Assembly (NCBI RefSeq): GCF_032884065.1
Contig: NC_088865.1
Span: forward strand, 43,657,152-43,721,151
Length of the DNA stretch: 64,000 nucleotides
Origin: Artemia franciscana
Lineage: Eukaryota > Arthropoda > Branchiopoda > Anostraca > Artemiidae
Direction of reading: 5' to 3'
Shown: piece by piece, positions 11,971 to 57,285 of the stretch
How the letters are laid out: every line of letters starts with the position of its first letter
How positions within the stretch are numbered: the stretch's first letter is position 1
Program-made: the position numbers and the translations under genes
The notes under the pieces: generated by a model
The model's database searches: none
Told to the model about the DNA's origin: nothing
The model's input: only the letters and a program-made list of their open reading frames with translations

Positions 11971-13590
11971 GATATGAGGAAAAACAAGAAAAACAATTAA
12001 ACAATTGTTTCACGTATATAAAAATAAGCGTTTTCAGAGTTGAAAGTAAACAAAAAAGTCTAAAAAAATTATATATACTAAAATAAAACAAATAAACCAA
12101 TATTTCTCCATGGAAAAAAAGCAACTGGCAAAATTAGACAATAAATATAAAATTAACTTTATGATTATGTTGACAAGTAATCTTTATGATAGCTTCCAAA
12201 GGTGAAAGTCTTTTTTGTTTTTCATGTGTTTATTTTTAAAACCCCTTATAGATTTTGCAAGCCTTTGCAACTGTTTTTGACTATACACTGATTTTTAAAA
12301 ATAATACTGTCATGAATTGAATCAATGTTCAAATTTTAGAAGGCTCTATTGATTGAGATATCTCCGATTTTTTTCAAAGTTTCCCTAGCATTGGTGTAAT
12401 TTGCTACAGGGCAGGGAGGAACAGTCCCCAAGACCGCCACCCAGCCTGCACCCACCCCTCAGCTGCAATTTTGCGGCTTCAAAAATGTTGTCAAAACTAA
12501 GATAGACCTACATGATTCAACTATCAACAGAAACAGATCGGTTTTCTTTAGTATATCTTTGCCTTTATGGTAATATTTGTGTCATTTTTTCACTTAGGAA
12601 AATCGGCTCCAAATTGGCCCGCCCTCCAGGATTTTGGTGAAATTATACCATTAATCCCTAGCCCAACACGTAAAGCCTTCGTCATTAGAAATTGCTGTTG
12701 TTCCCTCAAATTTTACAAAATAGCCTCAATGAGGAACCACATGTTTTTTCAAAGTCGATACAGAGCTTTTTGGAAGCTTTCTATGTTTGAGAGCATTCTC
12801 TATGGAATTGCAATGCTCAATAAACCGTTCCACAAACTGATAGTGGGGTCAGCCGATTTAAAATTAAGTTTTCTTAATTTTAAATTAAGAAAACTTGAAA
12901 AATTAAGTTTTTTAACTTACATTAAAATGAAAATTAAGTTTTCAACCACTATCAGCCGATTCAGATAGTGGGGTCTGCACGAGTAAGGAATGCTATATAC
13001 TCTGCTTCCTTAAATGCCGCATGTTCATCTTCCCGAGAATTCAGAGAGTTACCCAAAGGTCTGATGAATTTGATGCAAATTTTCAATGTTAACAAGAGGG
13101 AGGGGTATATAAGGTGAAGAAACGTATGTTTTTAAAATTCCAGTATTACGAGGCTGATATTTTTCTTGGACTACTAATGTAAACTAAAAGAATAAGAAAT
13201 AAAATACATACGAGTTTTTTATTTTTTATGGTTTGGTTTCGTAATATATCATAAAAAATTACGACTATGTGACCGAAAATACCTTTATAGCAACAAGTCT
13301 AACCAAAGCAGCTGTGACACCTTCACACGTTTCAAAAGGAAAGTTGAACAGGAAGTTAGGAAGGCACTTCAAAACCATATCGTCGATAAAGTGTAAGGAC
13401 AGTGTATCCTAGTCCGAAAAAGGTAAGAGCCGCAAATTCTTTAAAACAGTCAGAGGAGATACCATACAATCTCTGTGATCCTGGAAAAACAGGGTAACTA
13501 CATCGATGACGCGAGAATAAAGCTCCCACGATGGAAGGAAGATTTAGAGGAGAAAATAAATCTGTAAGCAGTAACGGAAATAAATGTTTC
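11971..13590. other. AT-rich spacer with a local inverted duplication
   Basis: Around 12835-12975 short segments (TTAAGTTTTC and its complement, and the flanking phrase ATAGTGGGGTC) recur in both orientations. The open frame 12567-12968 runs through this and is not supported as a gene. Confidence 0.4.
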
Positions 13591-14700
13591 AAACTACTTA
13601 CCAATCACAAAACGTGACACCCCACCATCTCCAATAATATCCAAGATCAAAACGTTCATAGAATTCCCGAAGGAATTCAAAGCTCCGGGACAAGAGGTTG
13701 TTACTGCGGAAATAATGAATATCGACTCAGGAGATGCTGCTGATTTATACCATAGTATTTTTAAAACCACCTGGTCTACTGGAAACATCAAATGACAGTA
13801 TTGGAGGGCAGCAATTCTCCAAATGCACTAAAAAGGCTCAAAGAAAAAGTGTGAAAACTGCCAGCCTATCATCTAGATAAGCCATCGAACCAGAATCCTT
13901 AATGAGATCCTCCTTCATATAATACAAGTAATCACCACTCATTCTATAGACGAGTATCAAGCTGGGTTTCAACCAGGATGATCAATTATCAACCAAATCT
14001 TTACTTTGCGCCAGCTGATGGATCGATACATTGAGTTTAATGGATAGCTCTATCAATTATTCATTGATTTTTGACAGGTCTTTCTCAAATGGAGGAAAGG
14101 TCTGTGACATACTATAAAACATTGCAGTGTCCCAGATCAAATTTTCAAGATAGTTAAGGACACGTTCAATCAGTTCAAAAACCAAATTCTGACTATTGAT
14201 GGGCTCTATGATATATTTTCGACATTTTCCAGAGTTCTCCAGGATTGCATCCTATCCCCGCATTTGTTTTACCTATTCCTGCATGTCATCCTCTCCCTAA
14301 TACCTCCTGAGTAGGGGTCAAGGGTATATGAGATTCTATTTGACAAATTAATGTACGTGTGATGATACCGACTAGCTAGTTACGACCGTCTAAGAACTCC
14401 AAAGACAGGCAGAAAGCATCTCTCAAGCAACAAAGTCACCTGGGATGCAGATTAATGCAAACAAAACTAAAGTGATCAGACTAACTAAAGTAATCAGACG
14501 ATCTTACTACAAATTTTCCCTCTACAATAATCGATGGTGAGAAAGTGGAAAGAGTAGATCAATTTCTCTATCTTGGCAGTGTATTAACAGCTGATAATCG
14601 CCACACTGCGGACATTAAACGCTAACTAGCCCTTGTTGGATCTAGTCTCGAAAAATTAGCAAATCTGAAGTAGCTAAGTTTTGATTAAAGGTTATCAGAC
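13590..14700 (+). pseudogene. RTE-type reverse transcriptase relic
   Basis: Translation in shifting frames gives DEYQAGFQPG..SIINQIFTLRQLMDR (13955-14035), LFIDF (about 14060), CILSPHLFYLF (about 14250), GMQINANKTKV (about 14450) and VDQFLYLGSVLTAD (about 14550-14600). These are successive RTE RT landmarks. Many stops and frameshifts mean this is an old, dead copy, distinct from the family at 52.1 and 60.8 kb. Confidence 0.75.
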
Positions 14701-15359
14701 TCATGATAACTTTCTTAGTTCCATTGCCTAAGCTAGACAAAGATCACCTTGCGAGGTTATTTATAAAAAAGGAAAATGAACAAAATATTGAAGTAAAAAG
14801 ACTAAGCTTTTCTAATGGAAGAAAGTGTGAAGTTGAAACTCAAAGCGAACAAAAAATATTGCTTCACGGTTTGCGCAATTTAAGTTCAAAGAACGAGCGC
14901 AATTATACTTATGTTATCCTATATCTGTAGAATTCTGGAAAGCAGTGCTTTACTGAACGCTTTCTGAATTATCTAGATATTTTAAATTACGTAACAAAAG
15001 TCATTTAACCAGTGAAGAAAAAGTCAGAGCCTTATTAACTGGTCTTCTATTTTCTAAAGGTTAATCAAGGACATTTCTAATCCTAAAAGAACTCAATAAA
15101 GTGCTATTTCTTATAGTTCTAATACATGAAAAAATATTTTGAGTTAAACTAGTACCTATCTGAAATATTGCTTATTTGCTATTTCAATTACCTGGATGTG
15201 ATAGTGTCTTCCAGTTGATCTCTGCACCATCCCTCTAATCAAAATTTGAAATTTACAGAGCACACCCGTCACAAATTCTTGGAATCTTGGCCTAAGGAAC
15301 AATCGCTAAGGTCTTCCAGCTGATTGCACCGCAAAAATCATACATAGCCGTCCTTTCTA
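14701..15359. other. Spacer, nothing recognised
   Basis: The open frame 14703-14930 (75 codons) is Lys/Asn-rich and unplaced. No family recognised. Confidence 0.35.
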
Positions 15360-15650
15360 CTAAAAAAAAGGTAAAAAAAAGGGTAAAGGATACGGCATTA
15401 GACTTTACAGTCCGTACCGGCGGTGCTGATCTCCGTTTCTTGGCCCTTCAGGCAGGAAGTGCAATGGGAGGTTGGGGGCCAGCCATCCTGTGCTTTCGCA
15501 CACCCTTCCTGTTTACCTTTCCCAGATTTCTCCAGGTACCCATTTAGAGCTGGGTCGACTCTGGCTAAGCTTACAGAGTCACGCCACTGACCCCTGTCCC
15601 AAACTGAAGAGTTGGGTACACTGGGATTCGAACCCGCGTCCACTAAAAAA
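15360..15650 (-). mobile_element. tRNA-derived SINE
   Basis: The - strand carries GGTTCGAATCC (15634-15624), an exact RNA polymerase III B box, followed by a GC-richer unique body of about 230 bp and a short T-rich tail near 15360-15390. The base composition stands out from its surroundings. No A box is visible upstream, so the head appears truncated or decayed. Its body could not be assigned to a named SINE core family from memory. Confidence 0.65.
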
Positions 15651-15739
15651 CCTCTCTACTAAAACCTATCTATCAATAAATAGTAATTTACAAAAGTTGT
15701 CACCATTACCCTTGAGGCTACGGGGATGATGTCAACCCC

Positions 15740-16459
15740 GAAGGCACATTTACTAGACCTTTCTACATTTCTAAACAATTGCTATATCAAAGTTGTTATC
15801 CTAAATTAACGGAGACTAAGAGAGAATCTGGTAGCAGAATAGGGCACATAAGGGAGGCTTATTGCCCTCCTATCACTTATGCCCTTAAAACCAGCAATAG
15901 AACTTTTTTATTATTTTTGTATTTTAATCAAACGATTTTCTTCTTAATTTAGTTTTACCACAAATTTCACATGAAATGGCCTTAACGAGATTTCTTCTGC
16001 CCTTTTCTGACCTTGTGTTGGGCACGGTTTTGTAAGGAACCAGTGTACTTTTTCCATTTTCCCTTCTAGGTTTTGGCCCCGTCAAGAAATTGCTCAAGGA
16101 TAAAATCATGTAAGTTTTGAGCCGAAGAAAAAGAAAATTTTCTTTTTTTGGGGGGGAGGGGCATTCCAGACCAAAGTTTTGTATATTAAGTTCCTTTTGA
16201 CCCAAGGAGCTATACCTACAAAATTTGAAAGTCATCAGCGACAAAATTTTCGCCCCGCATCTGTGCCCATCGCCCCCTCCCCTTCTCCAAAAGTAAATGA
16301 TCCCTGGAAATCGCACATCCAACATCAAACAAGCCCTCGTTTTCTATTTTCAAACGCGTATGTAAACAAGTACGAATTTCTATTGTTTACAGCCCTTTTC
16401 CCTGGGGTTGTGGAGATCATGTAATCGACGAAAGCAGATTAATCGGAATTTCAATTATT
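15740..16459. repeat. Diverged family A / satellite-like fragments
   Basis: Phrases such as TTGCCCTCCTATCACTT (about 15870) and CCCTTTTCCCTGGGGTTGTGG (about 16395) match the 275-bp satellite unit and the related segment of family A. Open frames on both strands here are inside repeat sequence. Confidence 0.4.
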
Positions 16460-16559
16460 NNNNNNNNNNNNNNNNNNNNNNNNNNNNNNNNNNNNNNNNN
16501 NNNNNNNNNNNNNNNNNNNNNNNNNNNNNNNNNNNNNNNNNNNNNNNNNNNNNNNNNNN
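16460..16559. other. Assembly gap of 100 N
   Basis: Exactly 100 undetermined bases, typical of a scaffolding gap of unknown true size. Any frame that runs through it is meaningless. Confidence 1.
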
Positions 16560-16599
16560 AAATTTTCAGATTACCAATTGTTACCAATTGCTTTTCTCT

Positions 16600-16975
16600 G
16601 CCTTTAGTTCTGAGAATGCAATTCCTGTTATTTGAGTAGAATTCTGAGCCATATCAATGTTTTTTTTTTTAAATTTAGGAAATGTATTTGCATATCTTTA
16701 AAACCTTATAAAATGGGATTGAGCAAAGTTATGAAGCTGAAAGCAATTTTGTTGAACTTTAATTAAGCAGAAGATCTATTTTCAAGGTTTCACTTTTATG
16801 ACACACATATTTAAAGGTCATCAAAGGTCAGGGTCCTCTAGAGGGAGAAGGAGTGAAGGTAGGTACTTCAAAATACCTTCCCAGGACATAATTTAGCCTG
16901 TAGACCCATCCCTGAAAGTTTCATTTTCCTAACCTAAACCCCTTCAGAGATAGCAAGAAGTCACTTAACTAGAAT
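16600..16975 (+). repeat. Direct repeat B, copy 1
   Basis: The stretch from TTTAGTTCTGA to TTCATTTTCCTAACCT matches 18335-18665 at about 75 percent identity, including AATTTAGGAAATGTATTTG and GTAGGTACTTCAAAATACC. It lies just upstream of a LINE relic, with copy 2 just downstream. Confidence 0.7.
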
Positions 16976-17104
16976 TTTACCAAAATTTAGGTTAGTCCTA
17001 ATAGATTTAAAGTAGATCAAATGATAAAATTCTACCTTAACTACTTCTTCTTATCTTGGAAAAGGGATAAGTTAGGAAAAATGAAATTTTCAGTAAGTTT
17101 CTCC

Positions 17105-18050
17105 CACAACTGTATTAAGTGGTGTTCCCCAGGGCACTATTCTTGGACCAACACTTTTCAACTTCTATGTTAACAAACTACCCACCCTTCTTTCAAATCT
17201 TATTACCCTTTATGCTGATGACTCAAAACTAGTTGGAAAAGCAGCTACTCCCTCTGACCAGCAATCAATTCAAACAGATCTTGATAGTCTAGGAAGATGG
17301 GCTAACATGTGGCTTCTGACTTTCAATGTTGACAAATGCTATGTAATCCATTTTGGCAAACACAACAAGCATCATAAGTATTTCCTTCAAGACAACTTCC
17401 TTTCTGCTGTTTCTGATGAAAGAGATCTTTGGGTTATCTATAGATCACCAATTAAATTTTAGCAGCCATGCTAAGTCTGTTTTATCTTCTGCAAATAAAA
17501 CCCTTGGTATCATAAATAGAACCATCTCCAGCCAACACCCTATAGTTCTTATGAAGTTATATATAAGCCTCTTGTACCTCCACGCCTGGAGGTTGGAATG
17601 TCATTGGCAGCCCCTTTCTTCAAAAAAGATAAGAAGTTGCTTGAGGATGTCCAGCATTGTGCCACTAAGATGGTTAGCAATATGAATAAATTTCCATACA
17701 AAGAAATACTACATTGTTTGAAGCTGCCAACACTGACATACCAATGAAAAGGGGTGACATTATTTTAACCAAGAAAATCCTCTCTAAAAATATCCTTCCT
17801 GGTCTCTTTGTACAGCCCTTGCATTCTGGTACTAGAGGACATTCTTTGAAGCTCTCCATGCAGTGTTCCATGAGTAGACATAGAAGCCACTTCTTCAGCC
17901 AAAGAATCATCAATATCTGGAACCAGCTCTCTGAAGAAACAGTTTCTGCTACTTCAACTGACATGTTCAAGTCCCACCTTGATAGGGAATGGCTCTACCA
18001 GGAGGTCCTTTACAATTGGGAAGCTGCAGAGTCCTCCACAAGAGTCTAAT
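17105..18050 (+). pseudogene. CR1/L2-like LINE reverse transcriptase relic, 3' part
   Basis: Translation in changing frames gives SGVPQGTILGPTLFNFYVN (17118-17175), LYADDSKLVGKA (about 17210-17245, catalytic YADD), WLLTFNVDKC (about 17310), LNFSSHAKSVL (about 17455), and the thumb and C-terminal part with RRGDIILTKKIL and HFFSQRIINIWNQLSEE. The ending is typical of CR1/L2-type ORF2. It is 5'-truncated, with several frameshifts (near 17430, 17580 and 17740). Confidence 0.8.
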
Positions 18051-18329
18051 TTAACAGCCACAATCTACACCAAACAAATTCTTTTTTCTCATGGAGCATC
18101 ACAAGGATGGATAATCCTTATATTGCTCCAAGCTGTGATTTAAGGTAATGATTCCAGTAGGCTACCAAAAATATACTCTGAGAAGATATTGCCAAGCTTC
18201 CATGTTGAGCCTCTTCTGATTTATAAGTCTTAGAAATTTGCCTACTTAACAGGTCTATAACCTACCTATTGAAATTTTGACAGAACAACATTATACCTTA
18301 ATTTTCAGCTATCAGTTTCTTTTTCTCCT

Positions 18330-18670
18330 ATTTTAGTTCTGAAAATAAAACATGTTTCTAGTATAAATTTAAGCCACATCAGTAGCCTAGACTTTTTTCT
18401 AAATTTAGGAAATGTATTTGGGATCTTTGAAACATCACAAATTGGGATTAAGCAAAGTTGCAAAGCTGAAAACTGTTATCATAGTCTTTATTTAAGCAGA
18501 ATATCTTATTTTCAAGATTTTACTGTCATAATAAGTCACTGGTTTTTAAAGGTCACTGCTCTCCAGAGGTAGAAGAAGTGCATGTAGGTACTTCAAAATA
18601 CCTTCCCTGGATATACTTTAGTCTGTAAAACCATCTCTAAAAGTTTTATTTTCCTAACCTAAGATAGCAA
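18330..18670 (+). repeat. Direct repeat B, copy 2
   Basis: Second copy of the sequence at 16600-16975 in the same orientation, on the other side of the LINE relic. Confidence 0.7.
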
Positions 18671-20150
18671 AAAGTAGCTAAGCTAAAATTTTACCAGTCA
18701 AACCTTGATGCTAAGTTCATTCTCTGAATCAAACAATGTAGACCTAAGAACAAGATAGCCTACCTAGCAGGTAGATAGTTTATCACAGCTTCAACAGTTG
18801 CATCTCTATTATAGGCCTACCACCTAAAATTTTGGTTTAAATTTGCACTTTTCAACATAATTAAGCTGGAATAAAAATGAAGAAATACCATTTTGAGCTC
18901 TTAAAGGGCTAAAAGAGCTCAAAATATCCCCTAGTCACCAAAAGTTTAAATATAGTATCTAAGAAAAGTCTTAATAGTAAAATGCTAGGCCTATTTAGAA
19001 AACATTTTATAGAACAATCTAGAAAGCTCTTAAAAACAATGTCAGTTTTGCTGTGATTTTGCTTATTAAGCTGCATTCACATGCATGTCTAGCTAGAATC
19101 TCATGTCTAAACATGTGTCTGGCCAGAAATTGATGTCTTGGCAACTAGGCTGCCCTTCCCAAAAAGAATTCAGTGCTTAGCACAAATTTAGCTTCAAACA
19201 GATTACAGTTATCATTTCTAGCCAATCAAGAGAGGCCAATGCAGGCAACATTTTCAAAATTGTAATTGTTTCAACATGTTTCCACTGTCTCAAGATGATG
19301 GGTGAGACAAGCTAAACAAATGCCTAAGTGTGCTTTATTATTATGTCTGATGTTGTATATTTGCCTAAAATGAAATACAATTAATGAGAAAAAAAATTAA
19401 AATTCAGTTTAAAAATGTAAACACAGATGATGAAAATAGTAGAAGTTGTCACATTCTGATTGGGTGTAGAGTAAAGGCACCAATGGTTGTAATTTTGGAA
19501 CCACTGTTGAAATTGTCCTTCAAAACAGGATAACTGCTTAATTGTGACTTGGAATGCCATCTCTTGAAGCCATCATTATATTGTGACAATGCAAAACATG
19601 GGTGCTATGTCTGATACACCCAAGTAAGAAAAGAATATTCAATTCAATCAGTTTCCTGTTTTCAACACAAAATGAACTTGAAGCAATTTTTTAGCTATGT
19701 TCAAACTGTCATTACCTGGTTATTTTTGCAAAATAATAAGGTGGGATCAGCACCAATGCAAATATATGATTTTAGCCACATTGGCTTTTTCTTGATAAAT
19801 TAGGTTGAAATGACAGCTAATATTATATTGACAAAACTATCTTCCAAGTTTCAAAAATTTTTGTTTGATGTAATGGAATACCAGGCCAACTAAATGTTCC
19901 TTCAGCTTAATTCAAATGTAGGTGTTTGCTTCTATCATGAGATTCATTTCTTTTAAGAATGTCTTGTAGTAACCTTGTCAAAATTTTCAACAGACAGCAA
20001 CAGGCCCTGTTGAAATATAGGAGAGTCTGTTGAAACTTCACTGAACATGTGAAACAGAAGAGAAATCATTGGTGTCAAAATTCAAAGGTCCTTGGATGAA
20101 AACAGTTATTGAATTTATGCGCACTTTCTCAACAACAAGAGATTTTGATG
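18671..20150. other. AT-rich spacer, nothing recognised
   Basis: No open frame or known repeat was recognised. This is a plausible region for the untranslated first exon or promoter of the clathrin light chain gene, but no specific signal supports it. Confidence 0.35.
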
Positions 20151-20179
20151 TTTTTAATAATATTTCACATGAAAAAAAA

Positions 20180-20800
20180 AACTTCAAAAAAATGTTCTTT
20201 AAGTCAGAGTCTGTTCTCTCTGATCCCCTCTCAGCATAGTGTAGAATTCCTCAAAGAACTGTGCTAGGACCACTCTTATATGTAGTATTGATCAATGAAA
20301 TTGGTAAGATTCCCTCCAAGGTATTAATATGTAGATTACCTGCTCATCATTGAAGTATGTCATAGAACTATCAAAAATGACCCCATCAAAATCCTACCCA
20401 TGTTTTGGACACAGCTAAGAATTTACATATGAAAGTGAATTCCATTGAGTTAAATATAAGGACAGTAAATTTCTTAAAATTCTTGAAATCCACTCTTGTG
20501 GATTTCAACTCCTTGGTGTTGTAAATTTCTAATAATCTTATGTAGGATGTATATTTCAAGGATTCTGGACTTTCCAGACAAATGATAGACAAAACTAAAA
20601 TTTTTATAGTGGCTTAAAATGGCAGATTAACTTTGAAACAGCCAAATGTTGACAACATTTCTGCTGTGAACAATAAAGAAATCTTTGCTGGACCCTTAAA
20701 GCTGAGAGGAAGTGGGCCAATCCTGATAGCATTTTGGAGATACTATTCTTGTGCATATCTGAAACACTATGAAAATAAGAAACGTCATATGACCTAGGTC
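20180..20800 (+). pseudogene. CR1-like reverse transcriptase relic (very degraded)
   Basis: The + strand near 20240-20310 translates to RTVLGPLLYVVLINEIGKIPS, matching the motif before the YADD site in CR1-like RTs. Near 20410-20490 it reads HMKVNSIELNIRTVNFLK, matching the following motif region. The YADD site is not preserved. Identification rests on these two short blocks in the right order. Confidence 0.45.
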
Positions 20801-21559
20801 ACAAGATTACTATCCATATTATTATCCAGTTTTGTTTCTATACTTGAGACAATTTTTTGAGTTTTTTGCTTCTACTATCTGAATAGTATTTTATAAATTT
20901 ACACAATAACAAGAGTTGAAGAGAGACAAAGAAATAAAGCAAAAAGAATAGGCATATTGAATACACCAGGATCTGCCCATAAGCATTCCCCAAGTATTTT
21001 GACATGTATTGATTTGGGTATTTGACTAGCATCAAAAACAGGTAATTTTTGTTCAAATTTTTACATCCATATCTATATTTTAAAATACCAATTTTTAAAT
21101 TTGGAAAGAGAACAAGTCCACAAATTGACATTTTCTAGAATTTGGTCAATAAACCCAGGTTTGTGGCCAACAATTTTTTCCAAAACACTGGGCCTCTTTA
21201 AGATATTTATGTTCATGGGGAACATAAATGTCACAAGATTACACTCCATATGATCTGACAATCACATAGTGCTATTACCTTAAGTGTGTATTTTTGTTTA
21301 GTCCTTTTGCAATCAGAATCTGTTGTATCCAGAATACCAGAGAAAGTTTTATGTCTAAGGCTGAGATTAAAAAGTTGGTAGCTTTTTTTTACCTCAGTGA
21401 CAAGTAAAAATATTGGGAGACATTAACATCATAAAAAGGATGAAAAGCCCTACAAAGAAAAACTTTAGTTTAAACATTGTTTCATAAGGTTTTTTGTACT
21501 TTTAGATACATCATTGGTTTTCCTTTTGCTGCTAGTTTTTGAATTTTGTGTAACTAGAT

Positions 21560-21690
21560 TATGATAATAAAGTAATAGTAATAATACTAATGATAATAGT
21601 AATAATAATTGTGATAATATTAACAATAATAGTAGTAATAAAAATTAATGACAGCCACAATAGTAACAATAATAATAATTAAGCAATGAA
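21560..21690. repeat. Degenerate (TAA)n/(TAG)n trinucleotide repeat
   Basis: About 130 bp of interrupted AATAATAGTAAT-type units, with nothing coding around them. Confidence 0.7.
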
Positions 21691-22109
21691 AATATATTCG
21701 AAGCTAAATAAGATCATAGATACTATAAGCCAAATAAGATCAACACAATATTTGTAAATATACAAAACAAAATAAATAGTTATTTTCAGGTTAGAATTTG
21801 TAGCTGAAAATGGTCCAGTTTCGGAAAATTGGAGTTTGTACCCTTTTCTGAACAAACTTCTAATCAAACAGTTAGGTTCCTAGATATTTATTTCTACATG
21901 CTGAAACTGACACTACTCCTGTTTTTCTCAACTATTGATTTTTTTATTTTTGTTCATTTATTTATTTTCTCTCCATTGTTCCACATGTTGTGTATAGCCA
22001 GTGTGGTCTTATAATGTATTTGTATATATTTATCCCTTGGGTTATGAACAGGGAGTTAAAAGGTAGATAGGATAAGCCAACTTATAGTACAGAAAAAATC
22101 TTGGAAAGT

Positions 22110-22290
22110 AGTTGAGGAAGGTCAATGAAACTCACCTGAAGGGTATGATTTTAGAGCTTCAATGATCAAATAGGAGGGTATTTTGAAGTACATACCTCAA
22201 CTGCTTCCTCCTACAAAAGCTTTTAACTTTGATGGCTTCTTGCAATTTGTGTATTGTAAAAGTGAAAGGTAAACTTTTAATGGTTGATTG
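22110..22290 (-). repeat. Repeat B, inverted third copy
   Basis: The reverse complement contains AGGTATGTACTTCAAAATAC with flanking similarity to repeat B at 16840-16880 and 18570-18600. It lies about 240 bp upstream of the clathrin light chain ATG exon. Confidence 0.5.
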
Positions 22291-22533
22291 ACCACTTGGC
22301 TTGTTTGGTGGTTTGACCTCTCCTCAAGGAAACACTATAAAATCTGAAAATTACTTTAACAAAATGTTGAAATATCTACTATGGTCTTCAGTAAATTGTT
22401 GGCATCAAGTGTTTGGTTAGTTAACATTTCTGTTTCAATTATAAAAAGAAAATTCTAGCAGCAATTAGGGTGGCAGAAACAAGTCTTTAGCCATGAGAGG
22501 TCAATTTCAATTAACTAAGCTTTTTTTTCAGAA

Positions 22534-55562
<33,029 letters not shown>

Positions 55563-55915
55563 ATCTTTTTATTTCTTTCCCTAATAGACTACCAAACCTG
55601 TCCATGCCTAGAAGTAACTGACAAGATCAGTGTTACATTTCCCTTGTCCTGTTTCAAAGGGATTTTTCATTTAGCAGTTGTGTGTGTGGTGTAAGATAAG
55701 CTTAGATTTGAAGTTTTGTTTTTCTAAGGAGTCACTTCTGATGTTTGCAACTCAGTTTTTTGTGTCAGGATAGATGTATGTATTTTTTTTTTTTTTTTCT
55801 CTCTTTTTGCTGTTCGAGTTTCACCTGCATAATTTTGTTTGTTACAAATAATGAATTTATTTGCATTCCGTGTAGTGGTCAAAAGTGAGGAACAATAAAT
55901 ATATAGTAAAAAAAA
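55563..55915 (+). other. Clc: Clathrin light chain 3' UTR
   Basis: About 350 nt of T-rich sequence follow the stop codon. AATAAA lies at 55894-55899, followed by an A-run and a GT-rich stretch (about 55918-55925), the usual layout of a cleavage and polyadenylation site. The exact cleavage point is inferred. Confidence 0.7.
55894..55899 (+). promoter_or_regulatory. Polyadenylation signal AATAAA
   Basis: Canonical hexamer 332 nt after the clathrin light chain stop codon, with a GT-rich element about 20 nt downstream. Confidence 0.7.
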
Positions 55916-56208
55916 ACTCGTGTGTTACGTATTTCTTAGAAGGGAGATGTTTGGTTGATTAAAAAGATGCTTGATTGATCAAGATGCTAGGGTATATATG
56001 TATAATTATTTAATTAACACCAAGCTTATACAGGCGAACCTTTGGGACCTTGCTCCCAAGAAATCTCAAAGTGTTTACAATTGTTTAAGTCAAACCATAT
56101 CTTCATACCATTTTACATTTTTCAAATGCTGTCCCCACCCACCCATACAAGTCTTACTTCCATGCTTGGCTGTATCCTAGGCCTTCCAAGGTTGAAATGC
56201 CTGTTAAC

Positions 56209-56211
<3 letters not shown>

Positions 56212-56265
<54 letters not shown>
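56212..56265. repeat. Poly(T) run, 54 bp
   Basis: Homopolymer downstream of the clathrin light chain gene. The true length is uncertain because assemblies handle such runs poorly. Confidence 0.9.
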
Positions 56266-56267
<2 letters not shown>

Positions 56268-56369
56268 GAATAGACAAACCGACTTCTATAACACTGATCC
56301 AATATGTAATTACATGTTTTTCAAATACATTTGGAAACCTGAAAGTATGTTGTTGTTTTTTTTCTTTTG

Positions 56370-56373
56370 TATA

Positions 56374-56464
<91 letters not shown>
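56370..56464. repeat. (TA)n microsatellite
   Basis: 95 bp of alternating TA with one ATACATAT break, directly abutting the transposase relic that follows. Confidence 0.95.
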
Positions 56465-56466
<2 letters not shown>

Positions 56467-57285
56467 AACTTTATAAATTACATCAAGCATTTTGTGAAGC
56501 ATTTCAATGCTTCTCCTGATGCTAAGAAGCTACTCATACCAGAGAAGTATGATGCTCATCTTCATCCAAATGTGACAAACTATGCCAAGGAGCATGGGGT
56601 CATACTGCTGACAATACCATCCCATTGCAGTCATTGCGTGCAACCAGTGGATATTTCTGTCAGAGTCACCCAAGTGTCAGTACAACCAATCCATAAGTAT
56701 GTGAATGGTCAACAATCCTGGAAAAACCGTCACCATTTATAACACAGCTGGGTTGGCAGGAAAACCTTTTCCCTTAGCTTTCATACCATCAAACATCCAG
56801 AAGGGATTTGGAAGGTATATCCTCTTTTAATCCAGACTGTTTTGATAACGAAGATCCGTAGTCTTAAATACAGGCCAACCAAATGCTTTTTTAGCCCATA
56901 AAGCTGGTGGCAGACTGCGAAGCTCATCAGAGTTTGTAACACCTGCACTGCCAACCTCTTACTCAATTCTTTGAGTAAGGCCTACGATTTTGCAGCCATT
57001 GGGAATAGGATAGTCACTTCTGAACAAGTAAAACTACATCCCAGCACCACCAAGAAAACAAAATGCTTCAAGGAAGAAAAGAGGGCAGAACAAAAGTACT
57101 CACTGATACATCAGTGAAGGCCGAGATTCAAGCTGCCTGTGCTACAAGAAGAGGTGTAGCAAAGAAGGCGGTGGAAAAAAAAGAAATCAAAACAAAGAAG
57201 AGGTGGGCAAACGAGGTGAAAAAAAAGCAAGCAACACAAAGAAGTAGGCTGGGAAGAGATTTGGTGAGAAGACAGCACTGAGGGT
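56465..57285 (+). pseudogene. pogo/Tigger-like DDE transposase relic, C-terminal half
   Basis: The open stretch 56465-56740 reads YAKEHGVILLTIPSHCSHCV followed by QPVDISV, the last catalytic-core segment of pogo-type DDE transposases (usual form PPHxSHxLQPLDVxVF). After frameshifts come KPFPLAFIPSNIQKGFGR (about 56755-56815) and SFNPDCF, matching the family's following GFRxTGIYPFNP segment. The C-terminal tail (56990-57285) is basic and contains TDTSVKAEIQA. The first half of the protein is absent and the relic begins at (TA)n. Confidence 0.8.

Noticed and set aside
15624..15634. A functional tRNA gene
   Set aside because: Only the B box is present. There is no A box, acceptor stem or anticodon arm, so it fits a SINE.
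16408..16635. Open frame across the N gap
   Set aside because: Most of it is undetermined sequence.
16600..18670. LTR retrotransposon
   Set aside because: The core RT is CR1/L2-like, and there is no primer-binding site, polypurine tract, gag, protease or integrase.
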